A stretch of 64,000 bases of DNA from CAYRNR01 sp964425605 (lineage in GTDB: Bacteria; Myxococcota_A; UBA796; UBA9615; CAYRNR01), in NCBI GenBank assembly GCA_964425605.1, contig CAYRNR010000015.1, positions 1-64,000 of the forward strand, in the 5' to 3' direction. Below, piece after piece: positions 7,332-17,090 of this stretch (positions are counted from its first letter, which is position 1; each line of letters opens with the position of its first letter). The position numbers were made by a program, and so were the translations under genes. The notes below the pieces were generated by a model. It was not told the DNA's origin and did no database searches. It was given only the letters and a program-made list of their open reading frames with translations.

Positions 7332-9803
7332 CTACCGTTCGGGCACGGTCAGCGGCATGGGGACGAACGTGGGATCGCCGTCGTAGATCTGGCTGTAGAT
7401 CTGGTAGGACTCGAACACCCGCTTGATGTAGTTGCGCGTCTCGTTGTACGGCACCTCCTCGACGAACTCGTCGAGGGGGTACCCGCCGCGGGCGTCCAGC
7501 CAGCGCCCCATGGCCCCGGGGCCGGCGTTGTACGAACCCACGGCGCACGGCAGGTTGCCCTGGAAGTGATTGGACATGCGCTGCAAGTAGAACGCGCCGA
7601 TGGCCAGGTTGGTGTCGGGATCCGCCAGGTCGGCCTTGGTCAGCCCCTTGATCCCCATCTTCCGCGCCGTGTCCTTGGCCGTGGCCCACATGAGCTGACT
7701 CAGCCCCATGGCGCCCGCCCAGCTCTTGACCTCGGTCTGGAACGCGCTCTCCTCGCGCACCAGGGCCTGGAGCAGCAGCTGGGGGATCTGCTTGTCTGCG
7801 ACGGCGCCGCGCACGTTGCCCCCGAAGGCCAGGGGGTAGGCGAGGTGGAAGGCCGACCAGGAGCCGGGGCCGAGCTGCTCCGGGTGGTCGGTGCGGAAGC
7901 GCACGCGCAGGGTGTTGTGGCTCGTGTGGTGATCGCCGGCCGTGGCGGCCAGGTGGGCGATCAGCTGCTCGGTCTGCCAGTCCCACGGGCTCACCGTGGA
8001 CCGGACCCGGTTGATCTCGGAGATGCCCTCGGGCCGCATGCCGGCGCAGATCAGCGCCTGGGCGATCTCCCGCCCGGGCTGGTCCCACAGCCGCGCATCC
8101 ACGTCCCAGGCCTCCGGTAACCCGGGCTGGTCGGCGACGCGCAGCCGGCGGGCGTCCACCCGCGCGGACACGGCCGCGGCGCGCTGGGGATCGATCGTCG
8201 CCAGCCGCGAGTGGGCGAGCGCCCCGTAGTAGGAGAGGGGGTGTTCGTCGGCCAGGGACGCCCACAGGTCGGCGGCAGCCTCCAGATCGGGCGCCGGCCC
8301 GGGGGCTTCGGGAGCGCGCTGCACGACGTGCCCCTCGCCGTCGGGCCAGCCGATCATCTTGGCTTCCCAGTAGCGAGCCCTCAGGTAGCTCTTGCGGTCG
8401 CGGGACTGGTCGTATTCGTCCTGCAGCTGGCGCAGCTGCGCCAGAGCCGCGGGCTGGTCGCCGCCCTTGTACGCGGTCCAGGCCAGGCGCCAGCGGGCCT
8501 CGCCCGCCATGTCCCCCTCGGGGAACTGCTGGACCAGATCGGTCAGCAGGGCCTGCGCCGCGGCCGGGTTGCCCTGGTCGAGCTCGATCAGCGCGGCGTT
8601 GAGGAACCCATCGTCGGCATAGGTGTGATCGGGGAAGGACGCCGGCAACTTCGTCCACGCGGCGATGGCCGCGCGGGGCTGGTCGAGCTTGCCCAGGCTC
8701 CTGGCGCGGATGTACGTGGCCTTGGCCGCAAGGTCGGTCTCCACGCTGGCGCACGCGGTCATCGCGCTCTCCAGGTGGGGACCGGCGTCGGTGTACTTGC
8801 GCCGCTTGTACAGGGCCCGTCCGCGGATGTAGGCCGCCTCGCAGGTCAGCTGGGGATCGTCGCCGGGGAGCTCGTCCTCGATGGCCTCGATGGCCTTGAG
8901 CGACGAGTTCCAGTGCCCCGCCTCGTGGTAGGCCGCGGCCCGGGCGAAGCGGTGGTAGACGGTGGGGTGGTGCTGGGCGGGCACCTGGGCCTCGAGGGCG
9001 TCCATGGACTCCTTGACGTCGCCGGCCACCGAGCTCAGCGGAGCGGTGCTCCAGGCGGTCCGGTAGGCCTCGTACGCGCGGACCGTGTCGCCGTCGTCGC
9101 CGCGCGCCTCGTAGGCCTGGCCGAGCATGTGCAGCCCCTCGGGCCGGTAGCGCGAGCCCAGCTCGGCCGGATCGCTGAGCAGCGGCAACAGGGCCGTGAT
9201 GGCGTCCTGGGGGCGGTCGTCCCTCAGCGCGAGGCCAGCCAGCCGCACGCGCGCGCGGTCGAACAGGCGGTTCTCGGGGGGGACGCGCTGGTACGCCGCG
9301 GCAGCCTCGTCCCAGCGCTCCAGCGCCTCCAGGGCCTTGCCCGCCAGCTCCGCCGCGTCCCCGGCGAGGGGCCCCGATCCGAGGGATGCGTCCAGGAGGT
9401 AGCTCAGCGCGGCCTCGTGCTCCCCGGATCGGGCGAGCAACGCGCCGAGCACCAGCCTCGCCGCGGCGTCGGGTTCGCCGCCGCCGGCCACGTAGGCCTG
9501 CAGCTGCACCTCGGCCGCGTCCACGTCGCCGCCCAGCATCGCCTCACGGGCCAGCTCCACGTCGGCGGGCACCGCGGGACAGAGGTCGGCGACGGCCACG
9601 GGCACCGTCTCCAGATCGTCGGGCGCGAGGGGCCACGCCAGGGCGGCCTCCACCGCGGCGGCCTCGACCGGTGCGGCCGCGGGTTCCGCCGGGGCGCTGT
9701 CGTCGTCTCCGTCGGGGCGCTGGGGGCAGCCGACGATCGTCGCCGCGGCCAGCGCGACGAACCCCAGGGTGGACAAGTCGGCGGCGATAGGGGGTATCTT
9801 CAT
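7332..9803 (-). CDS. Lipoprotein soluble lytic transglycosylase (Slt-like) with TPR superhelix
   Basis: 823 aa, ATG at 9803. The signal peptide ends in ATIVGC, a lipobox, followed by an Asp-rich then Ala/Pro-rich linker. Residues of about 95-640 are tandem TPR/alpha-superhelical repeats, as in the U and L domains of Slt70. The C-terminal catalytic SLT domain has the Glu pair 684-685 in VREESAF (E685 is the expected acid), GAMGLSQLM, SYNAGPGA and ETRNYIKRV. Family knowledge: it cleaves MurNAc-GlcNAc links with 1,6-anhydro product formation. Here it would act from a membrane anchor in the periplasm. A possible role in peptidoglycan recycling or appendage assembly is inference. It is divergent from the M50-like gene. 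Confidence 0.9.
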   Translation of the reverse strand: MKIPPIAADLSTLGFVALAAATIVGCPQRPDGDDDSAPAEPAAAPVEAAAVEAALAWPLAPDDLETVPVAVADLCPAVPADVELAREAMLGGDVDAAEVQLQAYVAGGGEPDAAARLVLGALLARSGEHEAALSYLLDASLGSGPLAGDAAELAGKALEALERWDEAAAAYQRVPPENRLFDRARVRLAGLALRDDRPQDAITALLPLLSDPAELGSRYRPEGLHMLGQAYEARGDDGDTVRAYEAYRTAWSTAPLSSVAGDVKESMDALEAQVPAQHHPTVYHRFARAAAYHEAGHWNSSLKAIEAIEDELPGDDPQLTCEAAYIRGRALYKRRKYTDAGPHLESAMTACASVETDLAAKATYIRARSLGKLDQPRAAIAAWTKLPASFPDHTYADDGFLNAALIELDQGNPAAAQALLTDLVQQFPEGDMAGEARWRLAWTAYKGGDQPAALAQLRQLQDEYDQSRDRKSYLRARYWEAKMIGWPDGEGHVVQRAPEAPGPAPDLEAAADLWASLADEHPLSYYGALAHSRLATIDPQRAAAVSARVDARRLRVADQPGLPEAWDVDARLWDQPGREIAQALICAGMRPEGISEINRVRSTVSPWDWQTEQLIAHLAATAGDHHTSHNTLRVRFRTDHPEQLGPGSWSAFHLAYPLAFGGNVRGAVADKQIPQLLLQALVREESAFQTEVKSWAGAMGLSQLMWATAKDTARKMGIKGLTKADLADPDTNLAIGAFYLQRMSNHFQGNLPCAVGSYNAGPGAMGRWLDARGGYPLDEFVEEVPYNETRNYIKRVFESYQIYSQIYDGDPTFVPMPLTVPER

Positions 9804-9896
9804 GGACGTGGTTCCCGTTCGTCGGACGCGGTGGCTTGCTCGCACCGAGAAATAATCGCCCATCGGGCGGCGTACCACAAAGGGCTGGAGGAGTTC

Positions 9897-10589
9897 TTGG
9901 ACGGAGGCACGACACGGGCGGCGCACGCGGTGGGCCGTTGGATCGCTGTGGCGGTGGTCGTGGCCGTCATGATGCTGTTCTGGGCGTCGCCGTTGCTGTG
10001 GCCGCTGAAGATCTTCGTGGTCTTCCTCCACGAGCTCAGCCACGTGGTGGCGATCATCCTGACAGGTGGACACCCCAGCGGGATATCCCTTTCCCCCGAC
10101 CAGGGCGGGTTGGCCTACGGGTTCGGCGGCAACAGGTTCATCGTGGCCAACGCGGGATACCTGGGTTCGCTGTGCTGGGGCCTGGCGCTGCTGGCCGTGG
10201 CCAACCGCCGGCGCGCCGTGTCGTGGTTCCTGCGGGCGATGGGGATCGGCCTGGGCGTGGCCACCGTGATCTGGATGCGACCCTTCATCAGCTTCGGCTT
10301 CCTGTACGGTCTGGCGGCCGCCATCTCGATGTTCGTGATCGGCTGGCGATTCTCGGCATCCTTTGGCTCGGCCTTCCTGCGGATCCTCGGCATCTTCAGC
10401 TGCCTGTACGCCCTGGTGGACATCCAGCTCGACGTGCTCCACCCGGGGAGCTGGGGCGGGACCAGCGACGCCTCCATCCTCGCGGAGATGACCGGGGTGC
10501 CGGCGCTGGTGTGGGGTGTGGGCTGGACCCTGCTGTCGGTGGTCATCCTGTACGTCTTCCGCAAGACCGTCGTGGGTGGCGTCGAATGA
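9897..10589 (+). CDS. M50B-like membrane metalloprotease
   Basis: 230 aa. A TTG start at 9897 is chosen because GGAGGA lies 5-10 nt upstream; an ATG at 9969 would remove the first half of the first helix. The motif HELSH (45-49) followed by VVAIILTGG is the zinc motif of the M50B family. Several further membrane segments follow, consistent with a polytopic inner-membrane protein. The second family motif (NPDG-type) is not evident; LDVLHPGS (with D before a helix) may supply the third ligand. It may be a site-2-type protease or an M50-fold transporter-like relative. Its TGA overlaps the ATG of the next gene. Confidence 0.75.
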   Translation: MDGGTTRAAHAVGRWIAVAVVVAVMMLFWASPLLWPLKIFVVFLHELSHVVAIILTGGHPSGISLSPDQGGLAYGFGGNRFIVANAGYLGSLCWGLALLAVANRRRAVSWFLRAMGIGLGVATVIWMRPFISFGFLYGLAAAISMFVIGWRFSASFGSAFLRILGIFSCLYALVDIQLDVLHPGSWGGTSDASILAEMTGVPALVWGVGWTLLSVVILYVFRKTVVGGVE

Positions 10590-11062
10590 TCCGCTGGCTC
10601 ACGCCCTTGCTGCTGGCCGTGGCCGCGGCCGGGTGCGCGACGACGAGCCAGGTCCGCGGCGGCTTCGTGGAGCTCGACGACGCGGGCCGCACCGTCTTGA
10701 GCACCTACGAGGGCTCGGTGGTGCCGTTGCTCGGCGACGGCGCCGAGGAACTCGCGACCATCCCCGGCGCCAACGTCAAGGTGGAGGGGATCACCGTGGC
10801 GGGCGGATTCAAGGTGCGCCGCTACCAGATCCTCGACGTGGGCACCGGCTTCTACGCCTACGTGGGCTGGGTGGCCGTGGATCAGGCCGGGGCCTGGCTG
10901 CGCGAGTGGCGCACGGGCCGCGACTGGGCCCTTGTGGACGTGGACGTGGAGGCGCTCAAGGAGCTCCACGGCGCCAAGATCTGGATCAGCGGTATCGACA
11001 TGGGGCCGCGCGTCCTCCGCCCGCTGGACTGGGGGCTGCTGCGTCCCAGACAGGACGATTGA
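10586..11062 (+). CDS. Small lipoprotein, translationally coupled to the M50B-like gene
   Basis: 158 aa, ATG overlapping the previous stop (ATGA). The signal peptide ends in AAAGC, a clear lipobox. The mature part is beta-rich and ends in a short charged tail. No family is recognised. The tight coupling suggests it works with the membrane protease, perhaps as partner or substrate; this is inference from position only. Confidence 0.75.
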   Translation: MIRWLTPLLLAVAAAGCATTSQVRGGFVELDDAGRTVLSTYEGSVVPLLGDGAEELATIPGANVKVEGITVAGGFKVRRYQILDVGTGFYAYVGWVAVDQAGAWLREWRTGRDWALVDVDVEALKELHGAKIWISGIDMGPRVLRPLDWGLLRPRQDD

Positions 11063-11128
11063 TCCCGCGCGCGAGTCCACCCCCTCCCATGGTAAGATGC
11101 CCCGGTTCGTGAAGGGGCAGTTCGAACC

Positions 11129-12664
11129 ATGGCAGCCATCCGTCGCGCAATCCTGAGTGTATTCTCCAAGGACGGGCTCGTGGAGCTCGCCTCCTTCCTC
11201 GCGGGTCAGGACGTGGAGCTGATCAGCACCGGCGGCACGGCCGCGGTGCTCAGGGACGCCGGCATCCCGGTGACCCGGGTCAGCGACGTCACCGGGTTCC
11301 CCGAGGTCATGGACGGGCGGGTCAAGACCCTGCACCCGCGGATCGCCGGCGGCATCCTCGGCCGCACGCACCTGGAACGGGACCGCGTGCAGATGGCAGA
11401 GCATGGCATCCGATCCATCGATCTCGTGGTCATCGATCTCTACCCCTTCGAGGAGATCTCCTCGCGCCCCGGGTGCGAGCGGGCCGAGGCCATCGAGATG
11501 ATCGACATCGGCGGACCGACCCTGATCCGGGCCGCCGCCAAGAACCACGACCGCGTCAGCGTACTGGTGGATCCCGCCGACTACGGTGCCCTGCGCGACG
11601 AGATGCTCGCCAACGACGGCGGGGTCCAGCCGACGTTCCGCGCGGCCATGGCCGCCAAGGCATTCCGCCGCACCGCGGCCTACGACGCCACCATCGCCGG
11701 GTACCTCACCGAGGACACCTTCCCCGAGCGCCTGGTGCTGCCCATGACCCTGCAGCAGCCCCTGCGCTACGGCGAGAATCCCCACCAGGCCGCGGCGCTG
11801 TACCGCGAGGAGGGGTGGGTCGGCCCCTCGGTCACGACTGCCGAGCAGCTCGGCGGCAAGAAGCTCAGCTACAACAACCTCTCGGACGCAGACGCCGCCA
11901 TGGCCCTGGTGCGGGAGTTCGACGATCCCGCGGCGGTGGTGGTCAAACACACCAACCCCTGCGGGGTGGCGCGCCACGCCGAGGACATCACGAAGGCGTT
12001 CGAGGCCGCCCTGGAGACGGATCCCAAGTCCGCATTCGGAGGCATCGTCGCCCTGAATCGCCCCGTGGATCTGCGCGCGGCCGAGGCCATCGCGAAGATC
12101 TTCTTCGAGGTGATCATCGCGCCCGGATACGACGCGGCCGCGCTGGAGCGGCTCCGCCGCAAGAAGAACCTGAGGCTGCTGCAGCTGCCCGACCTCGCCG
12201 GTCCGCAACGCGGCGCCATGGACCTGAAGCGCATCCACGGCGGCTACCTCGTGACCCAGTGGGACAACGAGATGCAGGCCACCCACGAGGTGGTGAGCCG
12301 CCGCTCCCCCACGCCGGACGAGAAGGGGGCCATGGTGTTCTCCTGGGCCGTGTGCAAGCACGTGCGCAGCAACGCCATCGTCCTGACCTCCCGTGACCAG
12401 GCCGTCGGGATCGGCGCGGGACAGATGAGCCGCGTGGACTCGGTGGAGATCGCGGTCCGCAAGGCCCAGCTGGCCACCGCCGGGTGTGCCCTGGCCAGCG
12501 ACGCGTTCTTCCCGTTCCGTGACGGAGTGGACGCGGCCGCTGCTGCGGGCGTGACCGCCATCGTCCAGCCCGGCGGTTCGGTCCGTGACGCGGAGGTGAT
12601 CGAGGCTGTCGACGAACACGACATGGCCATGGTCTTCACGCGGATGCGGCACTTCAGACACTGA
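11129..12664 (+). CDS. purH: Bifunctional AICAR formyltransferase/IMP cyclohydrolase PurH
   Basis: 511 aa, the usual length. The N-terminal MGS-like IMP cyclohydrolase domain shows FSKDGL, ISTGGTA and KTLHPRIAGGIL. The C-terminal AICAR transformylase domain shows YGENPHQ, HTNPCGVA, KHVRSNAIVL and GAGQMSRVDS. Catalyses the last two steps of IMP synthesis from AICAR using 10-formyl-tetrahydrofolate. The ATG at 11129 follows an AAGGGGCAG ribosome site. It heads a same-strand block with purD and purE, separated from purD by the 850-aa TPR protein. Confidence 0.97.
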   Translation: MAAIRRAILSVFSKDGLVELASFLAGQDVELISTGGTAAVLRDAGIPVTRVSDVTGFPEVMDGRVKTLHPRIAGGILGRTHLERDRVQMAEHGIRSIDLVVIDLYPFEEISSRPGCERAEAIEMIDIGGPTLIRAAAKNHDRVSVLVDPADYGALRDEMLANDGGVQPTFRAAMAAKAFRRTAAYDATIAGYLTEDTFPERLVLPMTLQQPLRYGENPHQAAALYREEGWVGPSVTTAEQLGGKKLSYNNLSDADAAMALVREFDDPAAVVVKHTNPCGVARHAEDITKAFEAALETDPKSAFGGIVALNRPVDLRAAEAIAKIFFEVIIAPGYDAAALERLRRKKNLRLLQLPDLAGPQRGAMDLKRIHGGYLVTQWDNEMQATHEVVSRRSPTPDEKGAMVFSWAVCKHVRSNAIVLTSRDQAVGIGAGQMSRVDSVEIAVRKAQLATAGCALASDAFFPFRDGVDAAAAAGVTAIVQPGGSVRDAEVIEAVDEHDMAMVFTRMRHFRH

Positions 12665-12698
12665 TTGAACTGGGACTCGGGTCCCGAGGAGCTCGACC

Positions 12699-15251
12699 AT
12701 GGACATCCGATGCGTCAATTGTGGGCTTGAGTTCGCCTACGATCCGCCGCCCTTCACGCCCCAGAGCGAGGCCCGCTGTCCCCGCTGCGGCCACGGCAAC
12801 GTGGTGGGAGACGAGGACGGCCCAGCGCCCGCCATGGACACGGACGAACCCGCCGCGGCCATGGGCGGCAGCGGCGAGGAGGTCTTCTGCTTCAACTGCG
12901 GCAAGCCCATGCAGGCGCGCGCGGACGAGCTGATCCCGGTCTGCGAACAGTGCAAGGCGGGCGCCTCCACCGACGCGGTGGTCTCCAGCGACCGTCCCGA
13001 ATCCGTGGATGATGGACCGATGCCGACCGCCAGCGATGCGGAGCTCATGGTGCGCAAGTCCAACGGCCAGGTGTATGGGCCGTTCCCCGAGGAGACGATC
13101 ATCGAGTGGATCAAGGCGGGCAAGATCCAGCGGGACGAGGAGGTCTCGAAGATCGGCGGCGCCTGGCGTAGCTTCGCCGTCCAGAGCGAGTTCTCCGCCT
13201 ACTTCCCCGAGGTCAAGTCCACGGCGCGCCCCGAGACCCAGGACGTGCAGTTCAAGAAGGTCAGCAAGACCAAGGAGTCCCTCAGCGGCCTGGTCCGCGT
13301 GGTGATCGCCATCGGCTTCATCGTCGTGGTGGGCATCGGCGTGTACTACCTGACGTCCCGCGGCACGCTCAAGCTGCCCGACTGGGTCCTCGGCCGGGCC
13401 ACCGACGCCATCGCCGGCGATCCGGATCAGGGGGACGAGGTGCCCGAGCAGGGGAGAATCGCCGAGCTGATGGTCGAACTCCGGGAGGCGCACCCCGAGG
13501 TGACGGGCTCCACCTTCGAGCACTACTACCGCGCGCGGACGCTGGTCAATCGCGGCAACCCCGATGACATGCGGGCGGCCAAGGAGGAGATGGAGAAGGC
13601 GGTGGTGGCGGACAGCACCAACGCCGCGGCCCTGGCCGGCCTGGGCGAGCTCTACAACAAGATCTCCACGTTCGACCGGGCCTCGGGCGAGCTGCAGCGC
13701 CGCTCCTTCTACTACATCGACGAGTCCCTGGAGATGGGCGAGTACCAGCTCGAGGCGTGGCGCGCTAAGGCGTGGTTCTTGTACGTCAACAACGAGTTCG
13801 ACGACGCGATGCAGTTCTGCGAGCAGGCCATGACGGTGAACGACCGCGACGCGGAGACGCACATGCTCATGGGGCTGTGCGAGTTCGGCCGCTCCAGGTC
13901 CATGACCGGGACCACCGCCAAGCACTTCGACAAGGCCATCGAGATCGCGCCCACCTACGACGAGGTGCACTTCCAGAAGGGGCGCTGCTTCGAGCAGCTG
14001 GGAGAGCACGGGGCCGCCATCGACGAGTACACCAAGAAGATCCAGTCGGATCCCGCCTTCATCGGCTCCCACTACGCCCTCGGGCAGATCTACGAGAGCC
14101 TGGGCATCTACGACAAGGCCGTGGCCAGCTACGAGCAGGTCCTGCAGCTGGACCGGCTGCACAAGGAGTCCATCCTCCGGCTCGGCCGCATCCACACCCA
14201 GGTGACCGGCGACCGCAAGCGCGCCGCCACCCTGTACCTGAGGTTGGCCGAGGAAGAGGCGCCCACCCTGAGCACCTTCGAGCAGCTCGAGTACGCGCTG
14301 GGGCGCTCCTCTGCGCTCCGCGTGGTCGGCGACGTCGCCGGCGCCTGCGCTGCCGCCGACGAGGCCCTGGGCATCGACGACACCAGCAACGCCGCCCACT
14401 TCGAGAAGGGGCTGTGTCTGCACGCCCAGGGGGACCACGGCAACGCGATTCGGTCCCTGGGGCAGGCCGTGAACTACACCACCCAGCCCGGCGAGCTCGC
14501 CCAGCTGGAGTTCTATCTGGGGTTGGTGCACATGGCCGAGGGCAACGGGCCCGACTCGCTGGAGAGCTTCCAGCGTTGCACCGAGACCGATCCCACGTTC
14601 ATCCCGGCGGCCGTGTTCCGTTCGGCCGTGTACGCGTCCCTGGAGCAACCCGAACAGATCCAGGCCACGCTGTGGTCCACCAAGACCGTCGATCCCACGG
14701 CCTACAGGCGCCAGGGCAAGCTCCAGACCATCTGGGCCCCCGTGCCGGAGATGGGCGACACCTGCAAGCAGATCAGCGACGCGCTGGCCGACGTCACCTT
14801 CAACCCCGAGCTCTTCGGCCTCGCAGGGGGCGCCTGCTACCACGCCGGTGAGCAGCGCAGGGCCAGCTCGCTCCTCTCGCGCTGTCTAGGCGACGATCCC
14901 CGGAACTGGGCCGGCCAGCTGTACTCCGGTCTGCTGGCCTGGGAGCAGGGTGACCTGGCCAAGGCGAAGCGGTTCCTCTCCGAAGCAGCCGACGAGCACC
15001 GCGACGTGGGCGCGTTCCACCTGGTCCTGGGCGACCTGCTCCTCGCCCAGGGGGACCTGGAGGGGGCGCAGCGGGAGTACACCGACGCGCTGCGGTACGA
15101 CCGCGATCTCGCCTGGGCCCACAATCAGCTCGGTGTCTTGCATGCGCGCGCGGATCGAGATTCCGAGGCCCGGACCGCGTTCGACGCCGCGCTGGAGCTG
15201 GACGCGACCCTGCTCCAGCCCCTCGAGAGCAAGTTCGAGTACAACCTCTGA
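12699..15251 (+). CDS. Zinc-ribbon / GYF-like / single-TM / TPR protein
   Basis: 850 aa. Two CxxC...CxxC zinc ribbons open the protein (C5/C8 with C27/C30, and a second pair near 66-90; the first matches the MJ0042-type finger). A GYF_2-like module follows at about 115-165 (YGPFPEETIIEWIKAGKI), then one membrane helix at about 200-222. The rest is roughly 600 residues of TPR repeats. Family knowledge: proteins of this layout are common in myxobacteria, with the N-terminal part cytoplasmic and the TPR part periplasmic. A scaffold role is inference. An overlapping pair of small hairpins (12672-12688) ends at the ribosome site. Lying between purH and purD, it may simply share their transcript. 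Confidence 0.8.
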   Translation: MDIRCVNCGLEFAYDPPPFTPQSEARCPRCGHGNVVGDEDGPAPAMDTDEPAAAMGGSGEEVFCFNCGKPMQARADELIPVCEQCKAGASTDAVVSSDRPESVDDGPMPTASDAELMVRKSNGQVYGPFPEETIIEWIKAGKIQRDEEVSKIGGAWRSFAVQSEFSAYFPEVKSTARPETQDVQFKKVSKTKESLSGLVRVVIAIGFIVVVGIGVYYLTSRGTLKLPDWVLGRATDAIAGDPDQGDEVPEQGRIAELMVELREAHPEVTGSTFEHYYRARTLVNRGNPDDMRAAKEEMEKAVVADSTNAAALAGLGELYNKISTFDRASGELQRRSFYYIDESLEMGEYQLEAWRAKAWFLYVNNEFDDAMQFCEQAMTVNDRDAETHMLMGLCEFGRSRSMTGTTAKHFDKAIEIAPTYDEVHFQKGRCFEQLGEHGAAIDEYTKKIQSDPAFIGSHYALGQIYESLGIYDKAVASYEQVLQLDRLHKESILRLGRIHTQVTGDRKRAATLYLRLAEEEAPTLSTFEQLEYALGRSSALRVVGDVAGACAAADEALGIDDTSNAAHFEKGLCLHAQGDHGNAIRSLGQAVNYTTQPGELAQLEFYLGLVHMAEGNGPDSLESFQRCTETDPTFIPAAVFRSAVYASLEQPEQIQATLWSTKTVDPTAYRRQGKLQTIWAPVPEMGDTCKQISDALADVTFNPELFGLAGGACYHAGEQRRASSLLSRCLGDDPRNWAGQLYSGLLAWEQGDLAKAKRFLSEAADEHRDVGAFHLVLGDLLLAQGDLEGAQREYTDALRYDRDLAWAHNQLGVLHARADRDSEARTAFDAALELDATLLQPLESKFEYNL

Positions 15252-15288
15252 TCAAAACAGCTAACCACTCTTCATCACGGACGAAACC

Positions 15289-16587
15289 ATGAAGGTACTG
15301 GTTGTCGGTAGCGGAGGGCGCGAGCACGCTCTCGCCTGGAAGATCGCCCGCTCCACGTTGGTGGACGAGGTCATCTGCTCGCCCGGAAACGCAGGCATCG
15401 CGGGTGTCGCTCGCTGTGTCCAGGTGGGCGCAGGCGACATCGAGGGCATCCGCGATCTGGCCCGGATCGAGGACGTGGACCTGGTGGTCGTCGGTCCCGA
15501 GGCCCCCCTGGTCGAGGGCATGGCCGACAGGCTCCGCGAGGACGGCCGGCTGGTGTTCGGCCCCTCGGCCGAGGCCGCCGCCCTCGAGGGCTCCAAGGCG
15601 TTTGCCAAGCAGTTCATGGCACGGCACGGCGTCCCGACGGCTGGCTTCGAGGTGTTCGACGCCTACGGGCCCCTGGTCGCCCATCTGGAGGGCCGCGAGG
15701 GACCCATCGTCCTCAAGGCGGACGGCCTGGCCGCTGGCAAGGGGGTGCTCATGTGCCGTTCGCGGCTCGAGGCCCTCAACGGCGCCACGCACATCATGAA
15801 GGAGGGCGCGTTCGGCGAGGCGGGCCGCCGCGTGATCGCCGAGGACCTGCTGGTGGGCGAGGAGGCCAGCTACCTGGTCATCGTCGATGGCGAGAACGTC
15901 GTACCCCTGGCCTCCAGTCAGGATCACAAGCGGCTGCTCGAGGGCGACAGGGGACCCAACACCGGCGGCATGGGCGCGTACAGCCCCGCCCCTGTGCTGA
16001 CCCACGAGCTGGAGCAACGAGTCCTCGACGAGGTCATCCATCCCACCGTGCGCGGTATGGTCGCCGAGGGGCGCCCGTTCAGCGGGCTGCTCTACGCGGG
16101 GCTGATGATCGTGGACGGCGACCCCTTCGTGCTGGAGTTCAACGTCCGGTTCGGCGATCCCGAGTGCCAGCCGCTGCTGGCGCGGCTGCGCGAGGATCTG
16201 GTGCCGCTGCTCGTGGCCTCGGCCTCGGGCAAGCTCGAGCCGCGCAAGCTCGCCTGGCGCCCCGGCGCCACCTGCTGCGTGGTGATGGCCTCGGACGGGT
16301 ACCCGGGCAGCTACGAGACCGGGATCCCCATCCGCGGGCTGCACAAGGTGGAACAGGGCTCCGACCTGGTGGTCTTCCACGCCGGCACGGCGCTCGCCGC
16401 CGGTGACGAGGGCCCGCACGTGGTCACCGCGGGCGGCCGCGTGCTCGGAATCACGAGCTACGGAGAGGACATCATCGAGGCGCGCAACCGGGTGTACAAG
16501 GCGATGGAGCCCATCCGCTGGCCCGGCGCGGTCTACCGTCGAGACATCGGCTACCGGGCGGTGGCCCGGCTCAAGGAGAGCAAGTGA
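15289..16587 (+). CDS. purD: Phosphoribosylamine-glycine ligase PurD
   Basis: 432 aa. N-terminal Rossmann-like part with VVGSGGREHALAWK, an ATP-grasp core with GPNTGGMGAYSP, and FNVRFGDPECQ for metal/ATP contacts. Converts 5-phosphoribosylamine plus glycine and ATP to GAR. The TGA at 16585-16587 overlaps the ATG of purE, so the two are translationally coupled. Confidence 0.97.
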   Translation: MKVLVVGSGGREHALAWKIARSTLVDEVICSPGNAGIAGVARCVQVGAGDIEGIRDLARIEDVDLVVVGPEAPLVEGMADRLREDGRLVFGPSAEAAALEGSKAFAKQFMARHGVPTAGFEVFDAYGPLVAHLEGREGPIVLKADGLAAGKGVLMCRSRLEALNGATHIMKEGAFGEAGRRVIAEDLLVGEEASYLVIVDGENVVPLASSQDHKRLLEGDRGPNTGGMGAYSPAPVLTHELEQRVLDEVIHPTVRGMVAEGRPFSGLLYAGLMIVDGDPFVLEFNVRFGDPECQPLLARLREDLVPLLVASASGKLEPRKLAWRPGATCCVVMASDGYPGSYETGIPIRGLHKVEQGSDLVVFHAGTALAAGDEGPHVVTAGGRVLGITSYGEDIIEARNRVYKAMEPIRWPGAVYRRDIGYRAVARLKESK

Positions 16588-17090
16588 TGGACGTTCTGGT
16601 ACTCATGGGTTCCCGCTCCGATCTCCCGATCATGGAGGAGGCGGCGGTCAAGCTGCGGCAGCTCGAGATCCCGTTCTCGATGACCATCCGATCGGCGCAC
16701 CGCACCCCCGAGGAGACGAGGGACGCGGTGCTCGCCGCCGAGGCCGACGGGTGCAAGGTGATCATCTGCGCGGCCGGGCTCGCGGCCCACCTCGCCGGCG
16801 TCGTTGCATCCCACAGCCTGCTCCCGATCATCGGCGTGCCCCTCCCGGGTGGCCCTGCCGGCGGTCTCGACGCGTTGCTGTCCACGGTCCAGATGCCCGG
16901 CGGGATTCCCGTCGCCACGGTGGCCCTGGGCAAGGCTGGCGCGCGCAACGCTGCATTCCTGGCCGCGCGTATCCTCGCCCTGGGTGATCCCGCGGTTCGC
17001 GAACGCCTCGAGGCCATCCGCGAGGACAACCGTACCCAGGTGCTGGCGGACGCCGCCGCGGTGGAGCGGGACCACGCCGAGCGAGGCTGA
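16587..17090 (+). CDS. purE: 5-(carboxyamino)imidazole ribonucleotide mutase PurE (class I)
   Basis: 167 aa, ATG overlapping the purD stop (a GTG one codon earlier is an alternative). The motifs MGSRSDLPIM, SAHRTPE, AAGLAAHLAGVVAS and GVPLPGG are those of class I PurE. Isomerises N5-CAIR to CAIR, and so implies a PurK somewhere outside this window. Confidence 0.95.
   Translation: MDVLVLMGSRSDLPIMEEAAVKLRQLEIPFSMTIRSAHRTPEETRDAVLAAEADGCKVIICAAGLAAHLAGVVASHSLLPIIGVPLPGGPAGGLDALLSTVQMPGGIPVATVALGKAGARNAAFLAARILALGDPAVRERLEAIREDNRTQVLADAAAVERDHAERG

Noticed and set aside
8211..9896. Long plus-strand extension before the M50B-like gene
   Set aside because: Antisense to the Slt gene; only the part after TTG 9897 has membrane helices and the zinc motif.
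12654..14843. 729-codon minus-strand reading frame
   Set aside because: Antisense to the TPR protein; Leu/Val/Gly/Asp low-complexity shadow.
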